Origin: Betaproteobacteria bacterium
GTDB taxonomy: Bacteria > Pseudomonadota > Gammaproteobacteria > Burkholderiales > SG8-39
Direction of reading: 5' to 3'
Assembly: GCA_005888925.1 (NCBI GenBank)
Contig: VBCP01000088.1
Location: 1 to 6,160 of the forward strand
Length of the DNA stretch: 6,160 bases
Shown in pieces: positions 1 to 5,778 of the stretch (positions within the stretch are counted from its first letter, which is position 1; each line of letters begins with the position of its first letter). Made by a program: the position numbers and the translations under genes. The notes under the pieces are model-generated. The model searched no databases and had not been told where the DNA came from. It saw nothing but the letters and a program-made list of their open reading frames with translations.

Positions 1-426
1 GACGTCTGGCTGCACAGCGCGCTGCGCGTGGCGCAGACCGTGAATCCCTATCTCGCGTGGGACGAGCTCGCACCGCTGTGGTCGCGCGTGCAGGTTGGGC
101 GCTGCTTCTCCGGTCTGTACGATTTCCAGCGCCGCTGGCTGGCCCTGTTCCGTGCAGTCGCGGCGCGCGACGCGCCACGCATGGCCGAGCACGCCAGCGT
201 GCTGCTCGCGACCCAGACCGATGTCGGCGCCGAGGCGCGCGAGTACCTGCTGGCCGCGGCGATGGCCGGCCATATTGCCGCCGGTAACCGCGAGGCGGCG
301 CTAAACGCCTGGCAGGCGCACGGCGAGCGCGCCCGCACCTCGGCGAGCGCGGCGTTTCGCCTGCTGCGCTGCCACGCACGCGTGGCCGATTGCGCGCACG
401 AATTCGGCGCTCAGGCGGCGCGCTGA
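1..426 (+). CDS. C-terminal fragment of a helical protein, possibly spermidine-synthase-like fusion (5' end outside window)
   Basis: The frame is open from the first base to a TGA at 424-426, giving 141 visible residues. The true start lies upstream; the GTG at 28 is only an internal valine codon. The visible part is rich in Ala, Arg and Leu and mostly helical. It has a Trp-rich stretch (AWDELAPLW, then RRWLALF), and residues from about 75 onward look like TPR-type helical hairpins (YLLAAAMAGHIAAGN, then EAALNAWQAHG). No catalytic motif or membrane helix is visible. The general look recalls the TPR-like tails of fused membrane/spermidine-synthase proteins in betaproteobacteria, but this is a weak resemblance from memory. 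It converges with the TetR gene and overlaps its 3' end by 16 bp. The coding frame itself is well supported; the family is not. Confidence 0.6.
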   Translation, partial: DVWLHSALRVAQTVNPYLAWDELAPLWSRVQVGRCFSGLYDFQRRWLALFRAVAARDAPRMAEHASVLLATQTDVGAEAREYLLAAAMAGHIAAGNREAALNAWQAHGERARTSASAAFRLLRCHARVADCAHEFGAQAAR

Positions 427-944
427 GCGAACCGCACGACGCCTAACACATCGCGAACAAAGGCCTCGCGGTCAGTATGGGTGAAGTGTCCGTCGAGCAG
501 GAGCTGCGACAGGCCGTGCACCAGCGACCACGCCGCAGCCGCCGCGAGCTCGGGGCGCGGCAGCTCCTTGAACGCTTCGATCAACGCCTGGTACGCGCCC
601 TGCGCCGCGTTGCGGAGCTCCGGATACTTCGTCATCGGCACGAGGCCACCGAACATCAGCCGGAAGCGCTGCGGCTGCTGGAGCGCGAAGCGCACATACG
701 CTTCGCCCATCTCGCGGCCGGGCTGCCCGCGCAGCCGCTCGCCGAGCATTGCGAAGCCCTCGGCGGCGAGCGCCGCGAGCAGCGCCTCACGGTCGGGGAA
801 ATGCCGGTACGGCGCGTTGTGCGAGACGCCGGCACGGCGCGCCGCTTCGCGCAGGCTGAGCGCGGCAAGGCCGCGCCGTTCGAGCGTCCTTCCCGCAGCG
901 CGCAGCAGCGCGGCCGGCAGATCGCCGTGGTGGTATGTTGACAT
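411..944 (-). CDS. TetR/AcrR-family transcriptional repressor with WHG C-terminal domain
   Basis: This is a 177-residue DNA-binding regulator. The N-terminus YHHGDLPAALL is the usual opening of WHG-type TetR proteins and supports the ATG at 944-942. The helix-turn-helix lies at about residues 26-49 (LSLREAARRAGVSHNAPYRHF, whose recognition helix includes SHNAPYRHF). The C-terminal ligand/dimer domain carries the family's W...HG signature at W139, H143 and G144. The length is at the short end for the family. It is divergent from the DUF2306 membrane-protein gene across 40 bp that hold two palindromes, so the likely roles are autoregulation and control of that neighbour. No strong Shine-Dalgarno precedes the start, and the predicted transcript begins only a few bases upstream. 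The 3' end overlaps the convergent gene at 1-426. The ligand is unknown. Family assignment is firm; the target assignment is inferred from position. Confidence 0.93.
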   Translation of the reverse strand: MSTYHHGDLPAALLRAAGRTLERRGLAALSLREAARRAGVSHNAPYRHFPDREALLAALAAEGFAMLGERLRGQPGREMGEAYVRFALQQPQRFRLMFGGLVPMTKYPELRNAAQGAYQALIEAFKELPRPELAAAAAWSLVHGLSQLLLDGHFTHTDREAFVRDVLGVVRFAQRAA

Positions 945-953
945 CGTCTACAT
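935..953. promoter_or_regulatory. Candidate TetR operator 1 (imperfect 19-bp palindrome)
   Basis: The sequence ATGTTGACATCGTCTACAT has dyad symmetry: seven of nine base pairs of the arms match around a centre at 944 (ATGT-n-GAC-nnn-GTC-n-ACAT). The flanking T934/A954 extends the match by one pair. The size and arm pattern suit a TetR dimer. It covers the tetR start codon and predicted transcription start, so occupancy should shut off tetR. It shares 14 of 19 bases with the second palindrome read on the opposite strand. Confidence 0.65.
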
Positions 954-958
954 ATTAT
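953..958 (+). promoter_or_regulatory. Possible -10 element for the DUF2306 gene
   Basis: TATTAT on the plus strand matches five of six bases of the -10 consensus and would start transcription near 965, leaving a leader of about 20 nt before the ATG at 985. The hexamer 17 bp upstream (GTGGTA) is a poor -35, and the plus-strand TTGACA at 938-943 is too close to pair with it. No clear Shine-Dalgarno is seen. It overlaps the tetR -10 on the other strand, so the two promoters would compete. Confidence 0.3.
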
Positions 959-983
959 GAGAGCCTAATGTTGCTTCTGTCAA
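954..983 (-). promoter_or_regulatory. Predicted sigma70 promoter of the tetR gene
   Basis: On the minus strand a perfect -35 box TTGACA (983-978) is followed after 18 bp by CATAAT (959-954), five of six matches to the -10 consensus. Transcription would start near 947, about 3 nt before the tetR ATG at 944, so the mRNA would be leaderless or nearly so. The -35 lies inside the palindrome at 968-986 and the -10 abuts the palindrome at 935-953, which fits repression by steric block. This is a prediction from sequence only. Confidence 0.6.
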
Positions 984-986
984 CAT
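968..986. promoter_or_regulatory. Candidate TetR operator 2 (19-bp palindrome)
   Basis: The sequence ATGTTGCTTCTGTCAACAT has six perfectly paired outer positions (ATGTTG...CAACAT) around a centre at 977. Read on the minus strand it begins ATGTTGACA, exactly like operator 1, and also shares the terminal ACAT. The two centres are 33 bp apart, about three helical turns, so two dimers would lie on nearly the same face of the DNA. The site spans the tetR -35 box and reaches the first two bases of the DUF2306 start codon (985-987). Binding is inferred, not shown. Confidence 0.6.
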
Positions 987-1356
987 GCCGCCACTCATCA
1001 CCTCCCATGCTGCTTCCGCCGTTGCCGCGCTCGTCATCGGCGGCGCGGTGCTGCTGCGGCGTAAAGGCACCCCGAGCCACAAGGCGCTTGGCCGCACCTG
1101 GGTCGCGCTAATGGTGGCGGTAGCGCTCTCCTCGTTCTGGATCTTCGAGATCCGCCGCGGCGCCGGCCCCTCGTTCATTCACCTGCTCTCGGTGTGGACC
1201 CTGATTTCGCTCGCGCTCGCGGTCTGGTTCATCCGGCGCGGCAACGTGCGGGCGCACCGGGGCTTCATGATCGGCACCTTTATCGGCCTCGTCGCTGCCG
1301 GCCTCGGGGCGCTCGCGCCCGGACGCGCCCTCTACCGCTTGCTCTTCTTGGCGTAG
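985..1356 (+). CDS. Small four-helix membrane protein, DUF2306 family
   Basis: This is a 123-residue inner-membrane protein of unknown function. Four hydrophobic segments are visible at about residues 4-24, 38-56, 62-83 and 93-112. The DUF2306 pattern is clear: an early His in helix 1 (H8), a KGTPSHKALGR loop (H32), a SSF motif ending helix 2, IHLLS at the start of helix 3 (H66), and RRGNVRAHRGFM (H91) before helix 4. The four spaced histidines resemble ligand sets in small haem or metal membrane proteins, but this is an inference. The ATG at 985 is the only possible start downstream of the in-frame TGA at 958-960. It is divergent from the TetR gene, whose product probably represses it. Its 3' end overlaps the end of der by 25 bp on the opposite strand. 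Family call is good; function is not known. Confidence 0.85.
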   Translation: MPPLITSHAASAVAALVIGGAVLLRRKGTPSHKALGRTWVALMVAVALSSFWIFEIRRGAGPSFIHLLSVWTLISLALAVWFIRRGNVRAHRGFMIGTFIGLVAAGLGALAPGRALYRLLFLA

Positions 1357-2663
1357 GGGTTGCGCCCGGTGCGGAACTCGATCGCGAGCGGCGTGCCGAT
1401 CAGCTTGAAGGCGTCGCGGAAATAGCCCTGGAGGTAGCGCTTGTAGGTCTCGGGCACGCGGTCGAGCGCATTGCCATGGATGATGATGCGCGGCGGGTTG
1501 ATGCCCCCCTGGTGTGCGTAGCGCAGCTTCGGCCGGATCAGTCCCGTCTTGGGCGGCGATTGGCGCTCGACCGCCGCGAGCATCGCGCGCGTGACTTTCG
1601 GCGTGGAGAGCCGCGCCATGGCTGCCGCGTGCGCCACGTCGACGGAGCGCATCAGCGGGCCCAGGCCTTTGCCTTCGCGAGCGGAGATGAAGTGCGACTC
1701 GGCGAAGCCGAGAAATCCGAGCTTCCAGGCGAGCTCGCGCTTCATGCGCGCGCGCGCCTCCTTGTCCGCCGCGTCCCACTTGTTGACGGCGAGCACCACG
1801 GCGCGGCCGCGCTCGAGGATGTAGCCGGCGACGTGCGCGTCCTGCTCGGTGACGCCGTCGGCCGCGTCGACCAGCAGCACTGCCACGTTCGCCGCCTCGA
1901 TCGCCTGCAGCGCCTTCACGATCGAGAAGAACTCGGGCGGGGTGCCAGTCTTGCCGCGGCGGCGCACGCCCGCCGTATCGATCAGCGTGTAGCGGCGCCC
2001 GGCGCGCTCGAAAGGTACCTCGATCGGATCGCGCGTCGTGCCGGGCTGGTCGAAAGCGATGACGCGCTCCTCGCCGACGAGCGCATTGATCAGCGTGGAT
2101 TTGCCGACGTTCGGCCGTCCGACGATCGCGACGCGGGCGTGGCGCTCGGCTTCTTCGTCAGGCTCCACGTCCGCTGGAAACGGCGCGAGCGCGGCTTCCA
2201 CCAGCTCGGAGACGCCCTCGCCATGCGCGGCAGAGATCGCCACCGGGGCGCCGATGCCGAGCTCGTGGAATTCGGCGGTCGCGGTGTCGGCCTGCATGCC
2301 TTCGGTTTTGTTGACCGCGAGCCAGACGTGCGCGTGCCGCCGCAGGCGCTCGGCGATGTCGCGGTCAGCAGGCGTGAGCCCGGCCCGGGCGTCGACGACG
2401 AATACCACGGCGTCGGCCTCGGCGATCGCCTGCTCCGCCTGGCGCGCCATCCGCACCGGCAGGCCGTCCTGCGCGCGCGGCTCGAAGCCGCCGGTGTCGA
2501 TGGCGATGAAGCGGCGCCCGCCCGCGCGCCCTTCGCCGTAATGGCGGTCACGCGTCACGCCCGGCAGATCGTGCACGATGGCGTCGCGGCTGTGCGTGAG
2601 GCGGTTAAAGAGGGTCGATTTGCCGACGTTCGGTCGCCCGACCAGCGCGAGCACCGGCTTCAC
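1332..2663 (-). CDS. der: Ribosome-assembly GTPase Der (EngA), tandem G domains
   Basis: This is an essential cytoplasmic GTPase that acts in 50S subunit maturation, 443 residues long. G domain 1 has GRPNVGKST at 9-17, DTGG at 56-59, NKTE at 118-121 and a SAA-type G5 near 144. G domain 2 repeats the set: GRPNVGKST at 182-190, DTAG at 229-232, NKWD at 294-297 and ISA at 326-328. The KH-like C-terminal domain runs from about 345 to the end, with RYAHQGGINPPR and HGNALD. NKxE in place of NKxD in the first domain is usual in betaproteobacteria. The protein is about 45 residues shorter than E. coli Der. The start is the GTG at 2663-2661, giving the normal N-terminus (M)KPVLALVGRPNVG; the frame stays open far upstream but that extension lies over bamB. 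The GTG overlaps the bamB TGA by 4 bp (GTGA), so translation is probably coupled. RDPIE replaces the more usual RDSI after the second PGTT. Confidence 0.97.
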   Translation of the reverse strand: MKPVLALVGRPNVGKSTLFNRLTHSRDAIVHDLPGVTRDRHYGEGRAGGRRFIAIDTGGFEPRAQDGLPVRMARQAEQAIAEADAVVFVVDARAGLTPADRDIAERLRRHAHVWLAVNKTEGMQADTATAEFHELGIGAPVAISAAHGEGVSELVEAALAPFPADVEPDEEAERHARVAIVGRPNVGKSTLINALVGEERVIAFDQPGTTRDPIEVPFERAGRRYTLIDTAGVRRRGKTGTPPEFFSIVKALQAIEAANVAVLLVDAADGVTEQDAHVAGYILERGRAVVLAVNKWDAADKEARARMKRELAWKLGFLGFAESHFISAREGKGLGPLMRSVDVAHAAAMARLSTPKVTRAMLAAVERQSPPKTGLIRPKLRYAHQGGINPPRIIIHGNALDRVPETYKRYLQGYFRDAFKLIGTPLAIEFRTGRNPYAKKSKR

Positions 2664-3778
2664 AGCGCTAGGGCATGCAATGCGCCGTTTTGCGTCTGTA
2701 CCAGCAGCCCGCCGGGGATCGGCCTGGGCGCCGTGCGCACCGGCCCGCCCCCGGTCGCATAGCGCGCGACGAATGCCCCGGTATCGCGCGCGAGCAGATG
2801 GATGTAGCCCTCCAGGTCCCCCACCGCGATCAACTCGCCGAATGGCTGCGGCTGGGAGAGTTGCCGGTGCGCGAGCTTGTCCTGCTTCCACACCGAGCGG
2901 CCGTTGGAGCGGTCGAATGCCTGGACCGCGCCGCGATCGTCGCTCACGAAGGCGTAGCGCACGTCGAGGCTCACGCCGGTTAGCGAAGAGATGTCGCGCG
3001 CCCATACCTGGCGGCCGCTCGCCATCTCGTAGCAGCCGATGCGTCCCTGGTAGGTCACGGCGCAAACTTCGCGCCCCTGCACCGCGGGGTCGCCGACGAC
3101 GTCGGCGACCCGTTCGAGCTCGGTGCCGCCCTTGGGGAGCGCCACGGTCGCTTCCCAGCGCACGCCGCCGTTCGAGAGCTGGATGGCGGCGAGCTTGCCC
3201 CCGGCGAAGCCGGCGAACGCGGTGTCGCCTTCGATGGTGACGCCGGCGGGCGCGCGGATGATCAGCGACGAGGGCGCGCGCTGATAGACCCAGCGCCGCT
3301 TGCCGTCCTGCGAGCCGAAGGCAAACACGCGGTTGTCGATGCTGCGCACCAGCACGAGACCGCTGCCGACCGCCGGCGCGGCGATCACTTCGCTCGAGAC
3401 GCGCGCTGTCCAGCGGCGCTGGCCGTTCTCGGCGTCGAGCGCGATGACCTCGCCGTCCTCGTTCGCCACGGCGACTGTGCGGCCGTCGCTGCCGACGCCG
3501 CCCGAAAGCCGCGTACCGGCGGAAACGCTCCACAGCGTGCGGCCGTTCGCCGTTTCGAAGCGCGTCACGGTGCCATCGCGCGCCGCGGTATAGAGGGCGC
3601 CGTCGGCGAGCGCCGGCGCGAACACGAAACGATCGCCGTCACCGGCGTTCGCCGACCAAAGCACGCGCACCTGAGCTTCGTGCTCGAGCGGCGTCAGCTC
3701 GGCAGGTTTGGGCCCCGTGCTGGTCGAACACGCGCAGGCGAGCAAGGCCAGCGCAGCGGCCGCGTGGCGCACGCTCAT
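2660..3778 (-). CDS. bamB: Outer-membrane protein assembly lipoprotein BamB (beta-propeller)
   Basis: BamB is a periplasmic lipoprotein of the BAM complex, which folds outer-membrane beta-barrels. It binds BamA through its propeller. The 372-residue product starts at the ATG at 3778-3776, which yields a short lipoprotein signal: MSVRH, a hydrophobic Ala/Leu run and lipobox LLAC with C15 as the probable lipidated residue (C17 is a less likely alternative). Eight propeller repeats can be counted from about residue 50 to 372, most with a DG/NG turn, a short strand and a Trp (examples DGTVTRFETANGRTLW and EDGEVIALDAENGQRRW). The segment KGGTELERVADV (216-227) matches the conserved BamA-contact region of the family. 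C239 and C249 lie on adjacent strands and could form a disulfide in the periplasm. The start overlaps the yfgM stop (ATGA) and the stop overlaps the der start (GTGA). The open frame upstream of 3778 lies over yfgM and is not part of the gene. Confidence 0.96.
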   Translation of the reverse strand: MSVRHAAAALALLACACSTSTGPKPAELTPLEHEAQVRVLWSANAGDGDRFVFAPALADGALYTAARDGTVTRFETANGRTLWSVSAGTRLSGGVGSDGRTVAVANEDGEVIALDAENGQRRWTARVSSEVIAAPAVGSGLVLVRSIDNRVFAFGSQDGKRRWVYQRAPSSLIIRAPAGVTIEGDTAFAGFAGGKLAAIQLSNGGVRWEATVALPKGGTELERVADVVGDPAVQGREVCAVTYQGRIGCYEMASGRQVWARDISSLTGVSLDVRYAFVSDDRGAVQAFDRSNGRSVWKQDKLAHRQLSQPQPFGELIAVGDLEGYIHLLARDTGAFVARYATGGGPVRTAPRPIPGGLLVQTQNGALHALAL

Positions 3779-4407
3779 CCGCCGAGCGCTTCGAGGCGCA
3801 TGCGAACGCTCTCGCGAAACGCGGTATTCGCTGAACCCGCCTTGTCGAGCGCCAGGCGATAGGCGGCGCGCGCCTGCTCGGCCTGGTTCTTGGCCACCAG
3901 CACGTCGCCTTTGGCGGCCGCGTACTGGGCGTCGAAAGCCGCGCCGTGCTTTTCGTCCAGGAGCTTGAGCGCCTCGTCGTACGCCTTCTCGTCGAGCAGC
4001 ACCGCCGCGAGGCGCAGCCGCGCGAGATCGCGGAAATCGTCGAGGCGGGCATGCTCGAGCACCCATTGCAGCTGCGCCTTGGCGCTCTTCAGGTCGTTGC
4101 GATCGAAGTAAAAGCGCGCCGCGGTGAGCGCGCCCATGGAGGCGTACAGCGTCCGCGGGTAGTTCTCGAGCAGCGCGCCGCTCGCATCGCGCAGCGCTTT
4201 GGCGTCGCCCGCCTGGGCCGCGCGCCCAAGGGTGTCGAACAGCGCGCCCGCCTGGGCGGCCTGGCTGCGCTCGTACCAGCGCCAGCCCTGCCAGGCGGCG
4301 AACGTCAGCGCCGCCGCCGTGATCGCCGCCACGATGAGCGAGCCGTACTGCTTCCACCACGCGTTCAGCTCGGCGAGCTGTTCCTGTTCTTCGAGATCGA
4401 GGGCCAT
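3775..4407 (-). CDS. yfgM: YfgM-family membrane-anchored TPR protein
   Basis: This is a 210-residue inner-membrane protein with an N-in, C-out layout. It has an acidic cytoplasmic start (DLEEQEQLAELNAWWKQYG), one transmembrane helix at about 22-41, then a periplasmic helical domain of TPR-like hairpins to the end (for example FYFDRNDLKSAKAQLQWVLE and AEQARAAYRLALDKAG). This is the TPR_21/YfgM architecture. In E. coli, YfgM associates with the SecYEG translocon and the chaperone PpiD, and a role in handling exported proteins fits its place beside bamB. The length agrees with the family (about 206 in E. coli). The ATG at 4407-4405 shares one base with the hisS TGA (TGATG), and its own TGA overlaps the bamB start by 4 bp. 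It is therefore probably translated by coupling within the operon. Homology and synteny agree. Confidence 0.92.
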   Translation of the reverse strand: MALDLEEQEQLAELNAWWKQYGSLIVAAITAAALTFAAWQGWRWYERSQAAQAGALFDTLGRAAQAGDAKALRDASGALLENYPRTLYASMGALTAARFYFDRNDLKSAKAQLQWVLEHARLDDFRDLARLRLAAVLLDEKAYDEALKLLDEKHGAAFDAQYAAAKGDVLVAKNQAEQARAAYRLALDKAGSANTAFRESVRMRLEALGG

Positions 4408-5771
4408 CAGTGAGCCTTGGGATTGAGCATGTGCTTTATGCGAGCGGCGAGCTGGTCGAGCTGAACATCCGATTCGACTTGCGCGGCGAGGTCCTTGACC
4501 TTGACTGTACCGCGCGTGAACTCGTCCGGGCCAGCCGTGATGGCGATCCGGAAGCCTTTCTTATTGGCGTACTCGAACTGCTTGCCGATTTTCGCGCGCT
4601 CGAGATAGACCTCGGTATTGATGTCCTGCGCCCGCAGGCTCGCCGCGATGCGCAGGTAGCGCTCCAGCGAGTCGGGATCCAGGGTGGTGACGAGCACCTC
4701 GGCGGGGGTCCTGGCGATCGGTCGAAGTAGGTTCGCCTCCTTCAGCCTCGCAAAGAGGCGGCTCAGCCCGATCGAGATGCCGACGCCCGGCAGCCGGGTG
4801 TTCGTGAAATAGCTCGCCAGATCGTCGTAGCGGCCGCCGGAGCAGATGCTGCCGATGTCGGGGTGCTCGGTCAGCGTCGTCTCGTAGATGGTACCGGTGT
4901 AGTAGTCGAGGCCCCGCACGACGCTCAGATCGATGGCAAACGCCGTCTCGGGCACGCCGAACTGCCGGATGGCGCTCACCATCTTCCGCAGCTCGTCCAG
5001 TCCCTGCTCATACCGCTCGTTGCGGTAGGCAAGATCGGCCAGGAGCTCCAGCGTTTCATTCGTTTCCCGGCGTGAAGCGATGACGCGATACAGCTCGCCC
5101 GCGGCCTTTGCGGACAGGCCCTGCCGCTCGAGCTCCGCCAGGATGCTGCGCTCGTCTTCCTTGTCGATCTTGTCGAGCGCGCGAAGCACGATCGTAGCAG
5201 CGTCGTCTGAAACATCGAAGTGGCGCAGGATGCCTTTCAGTACTTTCCGGTTGTTGATGCGGATGCGGAATGCGCCGATCGCCATCTCATGGAAGACGGC
5301 GTGGATGATGCTCGGGATCTCGGCTTCCGCGAGGTAGCTCAGCGTATCGCGGCCGATGATGTCGATGTCGCACTGGTAGAACTCGCGGAACCGCCCGCGC
5401 TTCACCTGCGGATTCTCGCCGCGCCAGACGCGCTGGATCTGGTAGCGGCGAAAGGGAAACGCCAGCTCGCGCTCCCGCATGGCCACGTAGCGCGCGAGCG
5501 GCACGGTGAGGTCGAAGCGCAGCGCGCCTTTGGCGGCGGCCTCGTCGTCGTCCTCAGCGGCAAGGCGCGAGAGCGCGTAGATCTCCTTTTCGGCGCCGCC
5601 CTTGGAGGTCAGCACTTCAATCCTCTCCGCCGAAGGCGTCTCGATCGGCAAGAAGCCGAAGCGCTCGAAATTGCGGCGGATGAGCTCGACGAGCGCATTG
5701 AATTGCAGCTGCTCCTGCGGCAAAAACTCCTGATCGAAGCCCTTCAGGAGGGCCGGGCGAACTTTTCGCAT
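4407..5771 (-). CDS. hisS: Histidyl-tRNA synthetase, eukaryote/Bacteroidetes-like type
   Basis: This class II synthetase charges tRNA-His with histidine; the product is 454 residues. Motif 1 is near 36-50 (RFGFLPIETPS). The histidine-pocket strand reads RFDLTVPLAR (85-94). Motif 2 contains R117 and runs to FYQCDIDIIG (131-140). INNRK is at 172-176. The HisA motifs are RGLDYYTG (286-293) and SGGRYDDL (311-318). Motif 3 is GISIGLSRL with R338. The anticodon-binding domain spans about 355-450. The usual proteobacterial HisS instead has a TLRPEGT-type pocket strand and a FHQ-type motif 2 end, so this belongs to a different HisRS lineage although the gene sits in the standard place. The motif 2 loop between R117 and R127 is two residues longer than in E. 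coli. An acidic insert (AEDDDEAAA) lies before the pocket strand. It follows ispG by 7 bp and shares a base with yfgM. Function is secure; the lineage call is from memory of motifs. Confidence 0.96.
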   Translation of the reverse strand: MRKVRPALLKGFDQEFLPQEQLQFNALVELIRRNFERFGFLPIETPSAERIEVLTSKGGAEKEIYALSRLAAEDDDEAAAKGALRFDLTVPLARYVAMRERELAFPFRRYQIQRVWRGENPQVKRGRFREFYQCDIDIIGRDTLSYLAEAEIPSIIHAVFHEMAIGAFRIRINNRKVLKGILRHFDVSDDAATIVLRALDKIDKEDERSILAELERQGLSAKAAGELYRVIASRRETNETLELLADLAYRNERYEQGLDELRKMVSAIRQFGVPETAFAIDLSVVRGLDYYTGTIYETTLTEHPDIGSICSGGRYDDLASYFTNTRLPGVGISIGLSRLFARLKEANLLRPIARTPAEVLVTTLDPDSLERYLRIAASLRAQDINTEVYLERAKIGKQFEYANKKGFRIAITAGPDEFTRGTVKVKDLAAQVESDVQLDQLAARIKHMLNPKAH

Positions 5772-5778
5772 CGAGGCG

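Noticed and set aside
938..943. Plus-strand TTGACA as a -35 box for the DUF2306 gene
   Set aside because: No acceptable -10 lies 16-18 bp downstream (positions 960-967 read AGAGCCTA). The hexamer is better explained as part of the operator-1 palindrome.
477..960. Two overlapping plus-strand open frames opposite tetR
   Set aside because: The minus-strand TetR protein has complete HTH and WHG motifs; the opposite frames are low-complexity shadows.
1194..2762. A 522-codon open frame on the plus strand through der
   Set aside because: It is antisense to der, has an Arg/Ala/Asp-rich composition without domain motifs, and is explained by the high GC content opening the opposite strand of a well-recognised gene.
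2664..3533. The open minus-strand frame that would extend Der upstream to 733 residues
   Set aside because: The extension lies over bamB in a different frame and is Arg-rich nonsense. Der homologues begin right at the GTG at 2663, just before the P-loop.
3779..4360. The open frame upstream of bamB that would give a 566-residue protein
   Set aside because: It overlaps yfgM out of frame. The ATG at 3778 gives a proper lipoprotein signal and lipobox, which an N-terminal extension would destroy.
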